DNA from: Auanema rhodensis
Lineage: Eukaryota > Nematoda > Chromadorea > Rhabditida > Rhabditidae
NCBI GenBank assembly: GCA_964057225.1
Contig: OZ059897.1
Coordinates: 10,478,001-10,542,000 of the forward strand
Direction of reading: 5' to 3'
Length of the DNA stretch: 64,000 nt
The position numbers and the translations under genes are program-made. Below are positions 36,201-51,009 of this stretch, piece by piece (position 1 is the first letter of the stretch; the number at the start of each line of letters is the position of its first letter). A model generated the notes under the pieces. It was not told where the DNA came from. It searched no databases and worked only from the letters and a program-made list of their open reading frames with translations.

Positions 36201-37930
36201 ATAAAGACAAAATTCAATTTCTGTTCATTGAATTAGAATTTTCATGTTGTCACACAGAAATTGAAGAATCTTAGTTCAATTCAGTAACAATGAACACACT
36301 AACTTTGTTAAGTTGTTGTAATATCGGCCCAAGTAATATAGTGGTTAGTACTCCACGTTGTGGCCGTGGCGACACAGATTCGATTCCTGTCTTGGACATT
36401 TTTTGTTTTGAAATTAAAATGCTATAAACATATTGCTTGCTTGTCATGTTAGATTTCTTTAATTCAAATACATATTTAAGTTCTAACAATTTTTGATTTA
36501 ATCACGTTCAATTAACTGTATTGTTTTCAAAAATAAAGACAAAATTCAATTTCTGTTCATTGAATTAGAATTTTCATGTTGTCACACAGAAATTGAAGAA
36601 TCTTAGTTCAATTCAGTAACAATGAACACACTAACTTTGTTAAGTTGTTGTAATATCGGCCCAAGTAATATAGTGGTTAGTACTCCACGTTGTGGCCGTG
36701 GCGACACAGATTCGATTCCTGTCTTGGACATTTTTTGTTTTGAAATTAAAATGCTATAAACATATTGCTTGCTTGTCATGTTAGATTTCTTTAATTCAAA
36801 TACATATTTAAGTTCTAACAATTTTTGATTTAATCACGTTCAATTAACTGTATTGTTTTCAAAAATAAAGACAAAATTCAATTTCTGTTCATTGAATTAG
36901 AATTTTCATGTTGTCACACAGAAATTGAAGAATCTTAGTTCATTTCAGTAACAATGAACACACTAACTTTGTTAAGTTGTTGTAATATTGGCCCAAGTAG
37001 TATAGTGGTTAGTACTCCACGTTGTGGCCGTGGCGACACAGGTTCGATTCCTGTCTTGGACATTTTTTGTTTTGAAATTAAAATGCTATAAACATATTGC
37101 TTGCTTGTCATGTTAGATTTCTTTAATTCAAATACATATTTAAGTTCTAACAATTTTTGATTTAATCACGTTCAATTAACTGTATTGTTTTCAAAAATAA
37201 AGACAAAATTCAATTTCTGTTCATTGAATTAGAATTTTCATGTTGTCACACAGAAATTGAAGAATCTTAGTTCATTTCAGTAACAATGAACACACTAACT
37301 TTGTTAAGTTGTTGTAATATCGGCCCAAGTAATATAGTGGTTAGTACTCCACGTTGTGGCCGTGGCGACACAGATTCGATTCCTGTCTTGGACATTTTTT
37401 GTTTTGAAATTAAAATGCTATAAACATATTGCTTGCTTGTCATGTTAGATTTCTTTAATTCAAATACATATTTAAGTTATAACAATTTTCGATTTAATCA
37501 CGTTCAATCAACTGTATTGTTTTCAAAAATAAAGACATCTTTCAATTTCTGGTCATTGAATTAGAATTTTCATGTTGTCACACAGAAATTGAAGAATCTT
37601 AGTTTAATTCAGTAACAATGAACACACTAACTTTGTTAAGTTGTTGTAATATCGGCCCAAGTAATATAGTGGTTAGTACTCCACGTTGTGGCCGTGGCGA
37701 CACAGATTCGATTCCTGTTTTAGGCATTTTTTGTTTTGAAATTAAAATGCTATAAAATTATTGCTTGCTTGTCTTGTTAGATTTCTTTAATTTGAATACT
37801 TATTCAAGTTATAACAATTTTCGATTTAATCACGTTCAATCAACTGTATTGTTTTCAAAAATAAAGACATCTTTCAATTTCTGGTCATTGAATTAGAATT
37901 TTCATGTTGTCACACAGAAATTGAAGAATC
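33283..37930 (+). repeat. Seven-unit higher-order tandem duplication
   Basis: Units 33339-35331 recur at 35663-37655, offset 2324 bp. Markers are GATTCAATTCC (33339 and 35663), the copy with canonical boxes but A71 (34667 and 36991), and TTTTAGGC (35331 and 37655). Confidence 0.8.
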
Positions 37931-39978
37931 TTAGTTTAATTCAGTAACAATGAACACACTAACTTTGTTAAGTTGTTGTAATATCGGCCCAAGTAATATA
38001 GTGGTTAGTACTCCACGTTGTGGCCGTGGCGACACAGATTCGATTCCTGTTTTGGGCATTTTTTGTTTTGAAATTAAAATGCTATAAAATTATTGCTTGC
38101 TTGTCATGTTAGATTTCTTTAATTTGAATACTTATTCAAGTTATAACAATTTTCGATTTAATCACGTTCAATCAACTGTATTGTTTTCAAAAATAAAGAC
38201 ATCTTTCAATTTCTGGTCATTGAATTAGAATTTTCATGTTGTCACACAGAAATTGAAGAATCTTAGTTTAATTCAGTAACAATGAACACACTAACTTTGT
38301 TAAGTTGTTGTAATATCGGCCCAAGTAATATAGTGGTTAGTACTCCACGTTGTGGCCGTGGCGACACAGATTCGATTCCTGTTTTGGGCATTTTTTGTTT
38401 TGAAATTTAAATGCTATAAAATTATTGCTTGCTTGTCATGTTAGATTTCTTTAATTTGAATACTTATTCAAGTTATAACAATTTTCGATTTAATCACGTT
38501 CAATCAACTGTATTGTTTTCAAAAATAAAGACAAAATTCAATTACTGTTCATTGAATGAGAATTTTCAAGTTGTCACACAGAAATTGAAGAATCTTAGTT
38601 TAATTCAGTAACAATGAACACACTAACTTTGTTAAGTTGTTGTAATATCGGCCCAAGTAATATAGTGGTTAGTACTCCACGTTGTGGCCGTGGCGACACA
38701 GATTCGATTCCTGTTTTGGGCATTTTTTGTTTTGAAATTAAAATGCTATAAAATTATTGCTTGCTTGTCTTGTTAGATTTCTTTAATTTGAATACTTATT
38801 CAAGTTATAACAATTTTCGATTTAATCACGTTCAATCAACTGTATTGTTTTCAAAAATAAAGACAAAATTCAATTTCTGTTCATTGAATTAGAATTTTCA
38901 TGTTGTCACACAGAAATTGAAGAATCTTAGTTCAATTCAGTAACAATGAACACACTAACTTTGTTAAGTTGTTGTAATATCGGCCCAAGTAATATAGTGG
39001 TTAGTACTCCACGTTGTGGCCGTGGCGACACAGATTCGATTCCTGTCTTGGACATTTTTTGTTTTGAAATTAAAATGCTATAAACATATTGCTTGCTTGT
39101 CATGTTAGATTTCTTTAATTCAAATACATATTTAAGTTCTAACAATTTTTGATTTAATCACGTTCAATTAACTGTATTGTTTTCAAAAATAAAGACATCT
39201 TTCAATTTCTGGTCATTGAATTAGAATTTTCATGTTGTCACACAGAAATTGAAGAATCTTAGTTCAATTCAGTAACAATGAACACACTAACTTTGTTAAG
39301 TTGTTGTAATATCGGCCCAAGTAATATAGTGGTTAGTACTCCACGTTGTGGCCGTGGCGACACAGATTCGATTCCTGTCTTGGGCATTTTTTGTTTTGAA
39401 ATTAAAATGCTACAAAATTATTGCTTGCTTGTCATGTTAGATTTCTTTAATTTGAATACTTATTTAAGTTATAACAATTTTCGATTTAATCACGTTCAAT
39501 CAACTGTATTGTTTTCAAAAATAAAGACAAAATTCAATTTCTGTTCATTGAATTAGAATTTTCATGTTGTCACACAGAAATTGAAGAATCTTAGTTCAAT
39601 TCAGTAACAATGAACACACTAACTTTGTTAAGTTGTTGTAATATCGGCCCAAGTAATATAGTGGTTAGTACTCCACGTTGTGGCCGTGGCGACACAGATT
39701 CGATTCCTGTCTTGGACATTTTTTGTTTTGAAATTAAAATGCTATAAACATATTGCTTGCTTGTCATGTTAGATTTCTTCAATTCAAATACATATTTAAG
39801 TTCTAACAATTTTTGATTTAATCACGTTCAATTAACTGTATTGTTTTCAAAAATAAAGACAAAATTCAATTTCTGTTCATTGAATTAGAATTTTCATGTT
39901 GTCACACAGAAATTGAAGAATCTTAGTTCATTTCAGTAACAATGAACACACTAACTTTGTTAAGTTGTTGTAATATTG

Positions 39979-40050
39979 GCCCAAGTAGTATAGTGGTTAG
40001 TACTCCACGTTGTGGCCGTGGCGACACAGGTTCGATTCCTGTCTTGGGCA
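39979..40050 (+). tRNA. tRNA-His(GTG), intact
   Basis: Canonical copy, isolated among degenerate units: the previous intact one is 7.3 kb upstream and the next 3.3 kb downstream. Confidence 0.95.
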
Positions 40051-43000
40051 TTTTTTGTTTTGAAATTAAAATGCTATAAAATTATTGCTTGCTTGTCATG
40101 TTAGATTTCTTTAATTTGAATACTTATTCAAGTTATAACAATTTTCGATTTAATCACGTTCAATCAACTGTATTGTTTTCAAAAATAAAGACATCTTTCA
40201 ATTTCTGGTCATTGAATTAGAATTTTCATGTTGTCACACAGAAATTGAAGAATCTTAGTTTAATTCAGTAACAATGAACACACTAACTTTGTTAAGTTGT
40301 TGTAATATCGGCCCAAGTAATATAGTGGTTAGTACTCCACGTTGTGGCCGTGGCGACACAGATTCGATTCCTGTTTTGGGCATTTTTTGTTTTGAAATTA
40401 AAATGCTATAAAATTATTGCTTGCTTGTCTTGTTAGATTTCTTTAATTTGAATACTTATTCAAGTTATAACAATTTTCGATTTAATCACGTTCAATCAAC
40501 TGTATTGTTTTCAAAAATAAAGACAAAATTCAATTTCTGATCATTGAATTAGAATTTTCATGTTGTCACACAGAAATTGAAGAATCTTAGTTCAATTCAG
40601 TAACAATGAACACACTAACTTTGTTAAGTTGTTGTAATATCGGCCCAAGTAATATAGTGGTTAGTACTCCACGTTGTGGCCGTGGCGACACAGGTTCGAT
40701 TCCTGTCTTGGGCATTTTTTGTTTTGAAATTAAAATGCTATAAAATTATTGCTTGCTTGTCATGTTAGATTTCTTTAATTTAAATACTTATTCAAGTTAT
40801 AACAATTTTCGATTTAATCACGTTCAATCAACTGTATTGTTTTCAAAAATAAAGACATCTTTCAATTTCTGGTCATTGAATTAGAATTTTCATGTTGTCA
40901 CACAGAAATTGAAAAATCTTAGTTCAATTCAGTAACAATGAACACACTAACTTTGTTAAGTTGTTGTAATATCGGCCCAAGTAATATAGTGGTTAGTACT
41001 CCACGTTGTGGCCGTGGCGACACAGATTCGATTCCTGTTTTGGGCATTTTTTGTTTTGAAATTAAAATGCTATAAAATTATTGCTTGCTTGTCTTGTTAG
41101 ATTTCTTTAATTTGAATACTTATTCAAGTTATAACAATTTTCGATTTAATCACGTTCAATCAACTGTATTGTTTTCAAAAATAAAGACAAAATTCAATTT
41201 CTGATCATTGAATTAGAATTTTCATGTTGTCACACAGAAATTGAAGAATCTTAGTTTAATTCAGTAACAATGAACACACTAACTTTGTTAAGTTGTTGTA
41301 ATATCGGCCCAAGTAATATAGTGGTTAGTACTCCACGTTGTGGCCGTGGCGACACAGATTCGATTCCTGTTTTGGGCATTTTTTGTTTTGAAATTAAAAT
41401 GCTATAAAATTATTGCTTGCTTGTCATGTTAGATTTCTTTAATTTAAATACTTATTCAAGTTATAACAATTTTCGATTTAATCACGTTCAATCAACTGTA
41501 TTGTTTTCAAAAATAAAGACATCTTTCAATTTCTGGTCATTGAATTAGAATTTTCATGTTGTCACACAGAAATTGAAGAATCTTAGTTTAATTCAGTAAC
41601 AATGAACACACTAACTTTGTTAAGTTGTTGTAATATCGGCCCAAGTAATATAGTGGTTAGTACTCCACGTTGTGGCCGTGGCGACACAGATTCGATTCCT
41701 GTTTTGGGCATTTTTTGTTTTGAAATTTAAATGCTATAAAATTATTGCTTGCTTGTCATGTTAGATTTCTTTAATTTGAATACTTATTCAAGTTATAACA
41801 ATTTTCGATTTAATCACGTTCAATCAACTGTATTGTTTTCAAAAATAAAGACAAAATTCAATTACTGTTCATTGAATTAGAATTTTCATGTTGTCACACA
41901 GAAATTGAAGAATCTTAGTTCAATTCAGTAACAATAAACACACTAACTTTGTTAAGTTGTTGTAATATCGGCCCAAGTAATATAGTGGTTAGTACTCCAC
42001 GTTGTGGCCGTGGCGACACAGATTCGATTCCTGTCTTGGACATTTTTTGTTTTGAAATTAAAATGCTACAAAATTATTGCTTGCTTGTCATGTTAGATTT
42101 CTTTAATTTGAATACTTATTTAAGTTATAACAATTTTCGATTTAATCACGTTCAATCAACTGTATTGTTTTCAAAACTGAAGACAAAATTCAATTTCTGT
42201 TCATTGAATTAGAATTTTCATGTTGTCACACAGAAATTGAAGAATCTTAGTTTAATTCAGTAACAATGAACACACTAACTTTGTTAAGTTGTTGTAATAT
42301 CGGCCCAAGTAATATAGTGGTTAGTACTCCACGTTGTGGCCGTGGCGACACAGATTCGATTCCTGTCTTGGACATTTTTTGTTTTGAAATTAAAATGCTA
42401 TAAACATATTGCTTGCTTGTCATGTTAGATTTCTTTAATTTGAATACTTTTTTAAGTTATAACAATTTTCGATTTAATCACGTTCAATCAACTGTATTGT
42501 TTTCAAAAATAAAGACATCTTTCAATTTCTGGTCATTGAATTAGAATTTTCATGTTATCACACAGAAATTGAAGAATCTTAGTTCAATTCAGTAACAATG
42601 AACACACTAACTTTGTTAAGTTGTTGTAATATCGGCCCAAGTAATATAGTGGTTAGTACTCCACGTTGTGGCCGTGGCGACACAGATTCGATTCCTGTCT
42701 TGGGCATTTTTTGTTTTGAAATTAAAATGCTACAAAATTATTGCTTGCTTGTCATGTTAGATTTCTTTAATTTGAATACTTATTTAAGTTATAACAATTT
42801 TCGATTTAATCACGTTCAATCAACTGTATTATTTTCAAAAATAAAGACAAAATTCAATTTCTGTTCATTGAATTAGAATTTTCATGTTGTCACACAGAAA
42901 TTGAAGAATCTTAGTTCAATTCAGTAACAATGAACACACTAACTTCGTTAAGTTGTTGTAATATCGGCCCAAGTAGTATAGTGGTTAGTACTCCACGTTG

Positions 43001-43298
43001 TGGCCGTGGCGACACAGATTCGATTCCTGTCTTGGGCATTTTTTGTTTTGAAATTAAAATGCTATAAACATATTGCTTGCTTGTCATGTTAGATTTGTTT
43101 AATTCAAATACTTATTTAAGTTCTATCAATTTTCGATTTAATCACGTTCAATCAACTGTATTGTTTTCAAAAATAAAGACATCTTTCAATTTCTGGTCAT
43201 TGAATTAGAATTTTCATGTTGTCACACAGAAATTGAAGAATCTTAGTTCATTTCAGTAACAATGAACACACTAACTTTGTTAAGTTGTTGTAATATTG

Positions 43299-43370
43299 GC
43301 CCAAGTAGTATAGTGGTTAGTACTCCACGTTGTGGCCGTGGCGACACAGGTTCGATTCCTGTCTTGGGCA
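43299..43370 (+). tRNA. tRNA-His(GTG), intact
   Basis: Canonical. First of three block-equivalent intact copies (43299, 46288, 50273) that share the ATTGG flank and AAAAACAAAATTC spacer. Confidence 0.95.
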
Positions 43371-46287
43371 TTTTTTGTTTTGAAATTTAAATGCTATAAA
43401 ATTATTGCTTGCTTGTCATGTTAGATTTGTTTAATTCAAATACTTATTTAAGTTCTAACAATTTTTGATTTAATCACGTTCAATTAACTGTATTGTTTTC
43501 AAAAATAAAAACAAAATTCAATTTCTGTTCATTGAATTAGAATTTTCATGTTGTCACACAGAAATTGAAGAATCTTAGTTCAATTCAGTAACAATGAACA
43601 CACTAACTTCGTTAAGTTGTTGTAATATCGGCCCAAGTAATATAGTGGTTAGTACTCCACGTTGTGGCCGTGGCGACACAGATTCGATTCCTGTTTTGGG
43701 CATTTTTTGTTTTGAAATTTAAATGCTATAAAATTATTGCTTGCTTGTCATGTTAGATTTTTTTTAATTCGAATACTTATTCAAGTTATAACAATTTTCG
43801 ATTTAATCACGTTCAATCAACTGTATTGTTTTCAAAAATAAAGACATCTTTCAATTTCTGGTCATTGAATTAGAATTTTCATGTTGTCACACAGAAATTG
43901 AAAAATCTTAGTTCAATTCAGTAACAATGAACACACTAACTTTGTTAAGTTGTTGTAATATCGGCCCAAGTAATATAGTGGTTAGTACTCCACGTTGTGG
44001 CCGTGGCGACACAGATTCGATTCCTGTTTTGGGCATTTTTTGTTTTGAAATTAAAATGCTATAAAATTATTGCTTGCTTGTCTTGTTAGATTTCTTTAAT
44101 TTGAATACTTATTCAAGTTATAACAATTTTCGATTTAATCACGTTCAATCAACTGTATTGTTTTCAAAAATAAAGACAAAATTCAATTTCTGATCATTGA
44201 ATTAGAATTTTCATGTTGTCACACAGAAATTGAAGAATCTTAGTTTAATTCAGTAACAATGAACACACTAACTTTGTTAAGTTGTTGTAATATCGGCCCA
44301 AGTAATATAGTGGTTAGTACTCCACGTTGTGGCCGTGGCGACACAGATTCGATTCCTGTTTTGGGCATTTTTTGTTTTGAAATTAAAATGCTATAAAATT
44401 ATTGCTTGCTTGTCATGTTAGATTTCTTTAATTTAAATACTTATTCAAGTTATAACAATTTTCGATTTAATCACGTTCAATCAACTGTATTGTTTTCAAA
44501 AATAAAGACATCTTTCAATTTCTGGTCATTGAATTAGAATTTTCATGTTGTCACACAGAAATTGAAGAATCTTAGTTTAATTCAGTAACAATGAACACAC
44601 TAACTTTGTTAAGTTGTTGTAATATCGGCCCAAGTAATATAGTGGTTAGTACTCCACGTTGTGGCCGTGGCGACACAGATTCGATTCCTGTTTTGGGCAT
44701 TTTTTGTTTTGAAATTTAAATGCTATAAAATTATTGCTTGCTTGTCATGTTAGATTTCTTTAATTTGAATACTTATTCAAGTTATAACAATTTTCGATTT
44801 AATCACGTTCAATCAACTGTATTGTTTTCAAAAATAAAGACAAAATTCAATTACTGTTCATTGAATTAGAATTTTCATGTTGTCACACAGAAATTGAAGA
44901 ATCTTAGTTCAATTCAGTAACAATAAACACACTAACTTTGTTAAGTTGTTGTAATATCGGCCCAAGTAATATAGTGGTTAGTACTCCACGTTGTGGCCGT
45001 GGCGACACAGATTCGATTCCTGTCTTGGACATTTTTTGTTTTGAAATTAAAATGCTACAAAATTATTGCTTGCTTGTCATGTTAGATTTCTTTAATTTGA
45101 ATACTTATTTAAGTTATAACAATTTTCGATTTAATCACGTTCAATCAACTGTATTGTTTTCAAAACTGAAGACAAAATTCAATTTCTGTTCATTGAATTA
45201 GAATTTTCATGTTGTCACACAGAAATTGAAGAATCTTAGTTTAATTCAGTAACAATGAACACACTAACTTTGTTAAGTTGTTGTAATATCGGCCCAAGTA
45301 ATATAGTGGTTAGTACTCCACGTTGTGGCCGTGGCGACACAGATTCGATTCCTGTCTTGGACATTTTTTGTTTTGAAATTAAAATGCTATAAACATATTG
45401 CTTGCTTGTCATGTTAGATTTCTTTAATTTGAATACTTTTTTAAGTTATAACAATTTTCGATTTAATCACGTTCAATCAACTGTATTGTTTTCAAAAATA
45501 AAGACATCTTTCAATTTCTGGTCATTGAATTAGAATTTTCATGTTATCACACAGAAATTGAAGAATCTTAGTTCAATTCAGTAACAATGAACACACTAAC
45601 TTTGTTAAGTTGTTGTAATATCGGCCCAAGTAATATAGTGGTTAGTACTCCACGTTGTGGCCGTGGCGACACAGATTCGATTCCTGTCTTGGGCATTTTT
45701 TGTTTTGAAATTAAAATGCTACAAAATTATTGCTTGCTTGTCATGTTAGATTTCTTTAATTTGAATACTTATTTAAGTTATAACAATTTTCGATTTAATC
45801 ACGTTCAATCAACTGTATTATTTTCAAAAATAAAGACAAAATTCAATTTCTGTTCATTGAATTAGAATTTTCATGTTGTCACACAGAAATTGAAGAATCT
45901 TAGTTCAATTCAGTAACAATGAACACACTAACTTCGTTAAGTTGTTGTAATATCGGCCCAAGTAGTATAGTGGTTAGTACTCCACGTTGTGGCCGTGGCG
46001 ACACAGATTCGATTCCTGTCTTGGGCATTTTTTGTTTTGAAATTAAAATGCTATAAACATATTGCTTGCTTGTCATGTTAGATTTGTTTAATTCAAATAC
46101 TTATTTAAGTTCTATCAATTTTCGATTTAATCACGTTCAATCAACTGTATTGTTTTCAAAAATAAAGACATCTTTCAATTTCTGGTCATTGAATTAGAAT
46201 TTTCATGTTGTCACACAGAAATTGAAGAATCTTAGTTCATTTCAGTAACAATGAACACACTAACTTTGTTAAGTTGTTGTAATATTG

Positions 46288-46359
46288 GCCCAAGTAGTAT
46301 AGTGGTTAGTACTCCACGTTGTGGCCGTGGCGACACAGGTTCGATTCCTGTCTTGGGCA
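46288..46359 (+). tRNA. tRNA-His(GTG), intact
   Basis: Second-block equivalent of 43299. Confidence 0.95.
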
Positions 46360-46952
46360 TTTTTTGTTTTGAAATTTAAATGCTATAAAATTATTGCTTG
46401 CTTGTCATGTTAGATTTGTTTAATTCAAATACTTATTTAAGTTCTAACAATTTTTGATTTAATCACGTTCAATTAACTGTATTGTTTTCAAAAATAAAAA
46501 CAAAATTCAATTTCTGTTCATTGAATTAGAATTTTCATGTTGTCACACAGAAATTGAAGAATCTTAGTTCAATTCAGTAACAATGAACACACTAACTTCG
46601 TTAAGTTGTTGTAATATCGGCCCAAGTAATATAGTGGTTAGTACTCCACGTTGTGGCCGTGGCGACACAGATTCGATTCCTGTTTTGGGCATTTTTTGTT
46701 TTGAAATTTAAATGCTATAAAATTATTGCTTGCTTGTCATGTTAGATTTTTTTTAATTCGAATACTTATTCAAGTTATAACAATTTTCGATTTAATCACG
46801 TTCAATCAACTGTATTGTTTTCAAAAATAAAGACATCTTTCAATTTCTGGTCATTGAATTAGAATTTTCATGTTGTCACACAGAAATTGAAGAATCTCAG
46901 TTCATTTCAGTAACAATGAACACACTAACTTTGTTAAGTTGTTGTAATATCG

Positions 46953-47024
46953 GCCCAAGTAGTATAGTGGTTAGTACTCCACGTTGTGGCCGTGGCGACA
47001 CAGGTTCGATTCCTGTCTTGGGCA
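46953..47024 (+). tRNA. tRNA-His(GTG), intact
   Basis: Intact copy with ATCGG flank. It is preceded by AATCTCAGTTC and followed by a spacer with TTTTCAATTTAATC, a combination found after 46.9 kb at 50938, 55254, 56583, 57912, 59573 and 60902. Confidence 0.95.
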
Positions 47025-47616
47025 TTTTTTGTTTTGAAATTAAAATGCTATAAAATTATTGCTTGCTTGTCTTGTTAGATTTCTTTAATTTGAATACTTA
47101 TTCAAGTTATAACAATTTTCAATTTAATCACGTTCAATCAACTGTATTGTTCTCAAAAATAAAGACAAAATTCAATTTCTGTTCATTGAATTAGAATTTT
47201 CATGTTGTCACACAGAAATTGAAGAATCTTAGTTCAATTCAGTAACAATGAACACACTAACTTTGTTAAGTTGTTGTAATATCGGCCCAATTAATATAGT
47301 GGTTAGTACTCCACGTTGTGGCCGTGGCGACACAGGTTCGATTCCTGTCTTGGGCATTTTTTGTTTTGAAATTGAAATGCTATAAAATTATTGCTTGCTT
47401 GTCTTGTTAGATTTCTTTAATTTGAATACTTATTCAAGTTATAACAATTTTCGATTTAATCACGTTCAATCAACTGTATTGTTTTCAAAAATAAAGACAA
47501 AATTCAATTTCTGTTCATTGAATTAGAATTTTCATGTTGTCACACAGAAATTGAAGAATCTTCGTTCAATTCAGTAACAATGAACACACTAACTTTGTTA
47601 AGTTGTTGTAATATTG

Positions 47617-47688
47617 GCCCAAGTAGTATAGTGGTTAGTACTCCACGTTGTGGCCGTGGCGACACAGGTTCGATTCCTGTCTTGGGCA
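47617..47688 (+). tRNA. tRNA-His(GTG), intact
   Basis: Canonical, ATTGG flank. It follows a spacer with AATCTTCGTTC and is followed by GAAATTGAAATGC. Confidence 0.95.
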
Positions 47689-50272
47689 TTTTTTGTTTTG
47701 AAATTGAAATGCTATAAAATTATTGCTTGCTTGTCTTGTTAGATTTCTTTAATTTAAATACTTATTCAAGTTATAACAATTTTCGATTTAATCACGTTCA
47801 ATCAACTGTATTGTTTTCAAAAATAAAGACATCTTTCAATTTCTGGTCATTGAATTAGAATTTTCATGTTGTCACACAGAAATTGAAAAATCTTAGTTCA
47901 ATTCAGTAACAATGAACACACTAACTTTGTTAAGTTGTTGTAATATCGGCCCAAGTAATATAGTGGTTAGTACTCCACGTTGTGGCCGTGGCGACACAGA
48001 TTCGATTCCTGTTTTGGGCATTTTTTGTTTTGAAATTAAAATGCTATAAAATTATTGCTTGCTTGTCTTGTTAGATTTCTTTAATTTGAATACTTATTCA
48101 AGTTATAACAATTTTCGATTTAATCACGTTCAATCAACTGTATTGTTTTCAAAAATAAAGACAAAATTCAATTTCTGATCATTGAATTAGAATTTTCATG
48201 TTGTCACACAGAAATTGAAGAATCTTAGTTTAATTCAGTAACAATGAACACACTAACTTTGTTAAGTTGTTGTAATATCGGCCCAAGTAATATAGTGGTT
48301 AGTACTCCACGTTGTGGCCGTGGCGACACAGATTCGATTCCTGTTTTGGGCATTTTTTGTTTTGAAATTAAAATGCTATAAAATTATTGCTTGCTTGTCA
48401 TGTTAGATTTCTTTAATTTAAATACTTATTCAAGTTATAACAATTTTCGATTTAATCACGTTCAATCAACTGTATTGTTTTCAAAAATAAAGACATCTTT
48501 CAATTTCTGGTCATTGAATTAGAATTTTCATGTTGTCACACAGAAATTGAAGAATCTTAGTTTAATTCAGTAACAATGAACACACTAACTTTGTTAAGTT
48601 GTTGTAATATCGGCCCAAGTAATATAGTGGTTAGTACTCCACGTTGTGGCCGTGGCGACACAGATTCGATTCCTGTTTTGGGCATTTTTTGTTTTGAAAT
48701 TTAAATGCTATAAAATTATTGCTTGCTTGTCATGTTAGATTTCTTTAATTTGAATACTTATTCAAGTTATAACAATTTTCGATTTAATCACGTTCAATCA
48801 ACTGTATTGTTTTCAAAAATAAAGACAAAATTCAATTACTGTTCATTGAATTAGAATTTTCATGTTGTCACACAGAAATTGAAGAATCTTAGTTCAATTC
48901 AGTAACAATAAACACACTAACTTTGTTAAGTTGTTGTAATATCGGCCCAAGTAATATAGTGGTTAGTACTCCACGTTGTGGCCGTGGCGACACAGATTCG
49001 ATTCCTGTCTTGGACATTTTTTGTTTTGAAATTAAAATGCTACAAAATTATTGCTTGCTTGTCATGTTAGATTTCTTTAATTTGAATACTTATTTAAGTT
49101 ATAACAATTTTCGATTTAATCACGTTCAATCAACTGTATTGTTTTCAAAACTGAAGACAAAATTCAATTTCTGTTCATTGAATTAGAATTTTCATGTTGT
49201 CACACAGAAATTGAAGAATCTTAGTTTAATTCAGTAACAATGAACACACTAACTTTGTTAAGTTGTTGTAATATCGGCCCAAGTAATATAGTGGTTAGTA
49301 CTCCACGTTGTGGCCGTGGCGACACAGATTCGATTCCTGTCTTGGACATTTTTTGTTTTGAAATTAAAATGCTATAAACATATTGCTTGCTTGTCATGTT
49401 AGATTTCTTTAATTTGAATACTTTTTTAAGTTATAACAATTTTCGATTTAATCACGTTCAATCAACTGTATTGTTTTCAAAAATAAAGACATCTTTCAAT
49501 TTCTGGTCATTGAATTAGAATTTTCATGTTATCACACAGAAATTGAAGAATCTTAGTTCAATTCAGTAACAATGAACACACTAACTTTGTTAAGTTGTTG
49601 TAATATCGGCCCAAGTAATATAGTGGTTAGTACTCCACGTTGTGGCCGTGGCGACACAGATTCGATTCCTGTCTTGGGCATTTTTTGTTTTGAAATTAAA
49701 ATGCTACAAAATTATTGCTTGCTTGTCATGTTAGATTTCTTTAATTTGAATACTTATTTAAGTTATAACAATTTTCGATTTAATCACGTTCAATCAACTG
49801 TATTATTTTCAAAAATAAAGACAAAATTCAATTTCTGTTCATTGAATTAGAATTTTCATGTTGTCACACAGAAATTGAAGAATCTTAGTTCAATTCAGTA
49901 ACAATGAACACACTAACTTCGTTAAGTTGTTGTAATATCGGCCCAAGTAGTATAGTGGTTAGTACTCCACGTTGTGGCCGTGGCGACACAGATTCGATTC
50001 CTGTCTTGGGCATTTTTTGTTTTGAAATTAAAATGCTATAAACATATTGCTTGCTTGTCATGTTAGATTTGTTTAATTCAAATACTTATTTAAGTTCTAT
50101 CAATTTTCGATTTAATCACGTTCAATCAACTGTATTGTTTTCAAAAATAAAGACATCTTTCAATTTCTGGTCATTGAATTAGAATTTTCATGTTGTCACA
50201 CAGAAATTGAAGAATCTTAGTTCATTTCAGTAACAATGAACACACTAACTTTGTTAAGTTGTTGTAATATTG

Positions 50273-50344
50273 GCCCAAGTAGTATAGTGGTTAGTACTCC
50301 ACGTTGTGGCCGTGGCGACACAGGTTCGATTCCTGTCTTGGGCA
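50273..50344 (+). tRNA. tRNA-His(GTG), intact
   Basis: Third-block equivalent of 43299 and 46288. Confidence 0.95.
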
Positions 50345-50937
50345 TTTTTTGTTTTGAAATTTAAATGCTATAAAATTATTGCTTGCTTGTCATGTTAGAT
50401 TTGTTTAATTCAAATACTTATTTAAGTTCTAACAATTTTTGATTTAATCACGTTCAATTAACTGTATTGTTTTCAAAAATAAAAACAAAATTCAATTTCT
50501 GTTCATTGAATTAGAATTTTCATGTTGTCACACAGAAATTGAAGAATCTTAGTTCAATTCAGTAACAATGAACACACTAACTTCGTTAAGTTGTTGTAAT
50601 ATCGGCCCAAGTAATATAGTGGTTAGTACTCCACGTTGTGGCCGTGGCGACACAGATTCGATTCCTGTTTTGGGCATTTTTTGTTTTGAAATTTAAATGC
50701 TATAAAATTATTGCTTGCTTGTCATGTTAGATTTTTTTTAATTCGAATACTTATTCAAGTTATAACAATTTTCGATTTAATCACGTTCAATCCACTGTAT
50801 TGTTTTCAAAAATAAAGACATCTTTCAATTTCTGGTCATTGAATTAGAATTTTCATGTTGTCACACAGAAATTGAAGAATCTCAGTTCATTTCAGTAACA
50901 ATGAATACACTAACTTTGTTAAGTTGTTGTAATATCG

Positions 50938-51009
50938 GCCCAAGTAGTATAGTGGTTAGTACTCCACGTTGTGGCCGTGGCGACACAGGTTCGATTCCTG
51001 TCTTGGGCA
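50938..51009 (+). tRNA. tRNA-His(GTG), intact
   Basis: Equivalent of 46953, 3985 bp later, with a private ATGAATACAC in its 5' spacer. Confidence 0.95.

Larger units (their letters stand above)
28025..39718 (+). pseudogene. 30 degenerate tRNA-His copies, right arm proximal part
   Basis: Starts: 28025, 28357, 29021, 30018, 30350, 30682, 31014, 31346, 31678, 32342, 33339, 33671, 34003, 34335, 34667, 34999, 35331, 35663, 35995, 36327, 36659, 36991, 37323, 37655, 37987, 38319, 38651, 38983, 39315, 39647. Most have A10, A53 and A71. The copies at 34667 and 36991 have canonical boxes and differ only by the C2-A71 mismatch. Copies at 35331 and 37655 have A69 facing C4 (TTTAGGC). Copies at 30018, 33339 and 35663 also have an A in the T loop (GATTCAATTCC). 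Copies at 28025, 29021, 31014, 31346, 32342 and 39315 keep a paired acceptor stem. Confidence 0.85.
40311..46691 (+). pseudogene. 18 degenerate tRNA-His copies
   Basis: Starts: 40311, 40643, 40975, 41307, 41639, 41971, 42303, 42635, 42967, 43631, 43964, 44296, 44628, 44960, 45292, 45624, 45956, 46620. The commonest form has A10, A53 and a G7-U66 wobble (TTTGGGC). Copy 40643 has A10 only. Copies 42967 and 45956 keep G10 and a perfect acceptor stem and differ only by A53. Copies 41971, 42303, 44960 and 45292 have A71. Confidence 0.85.
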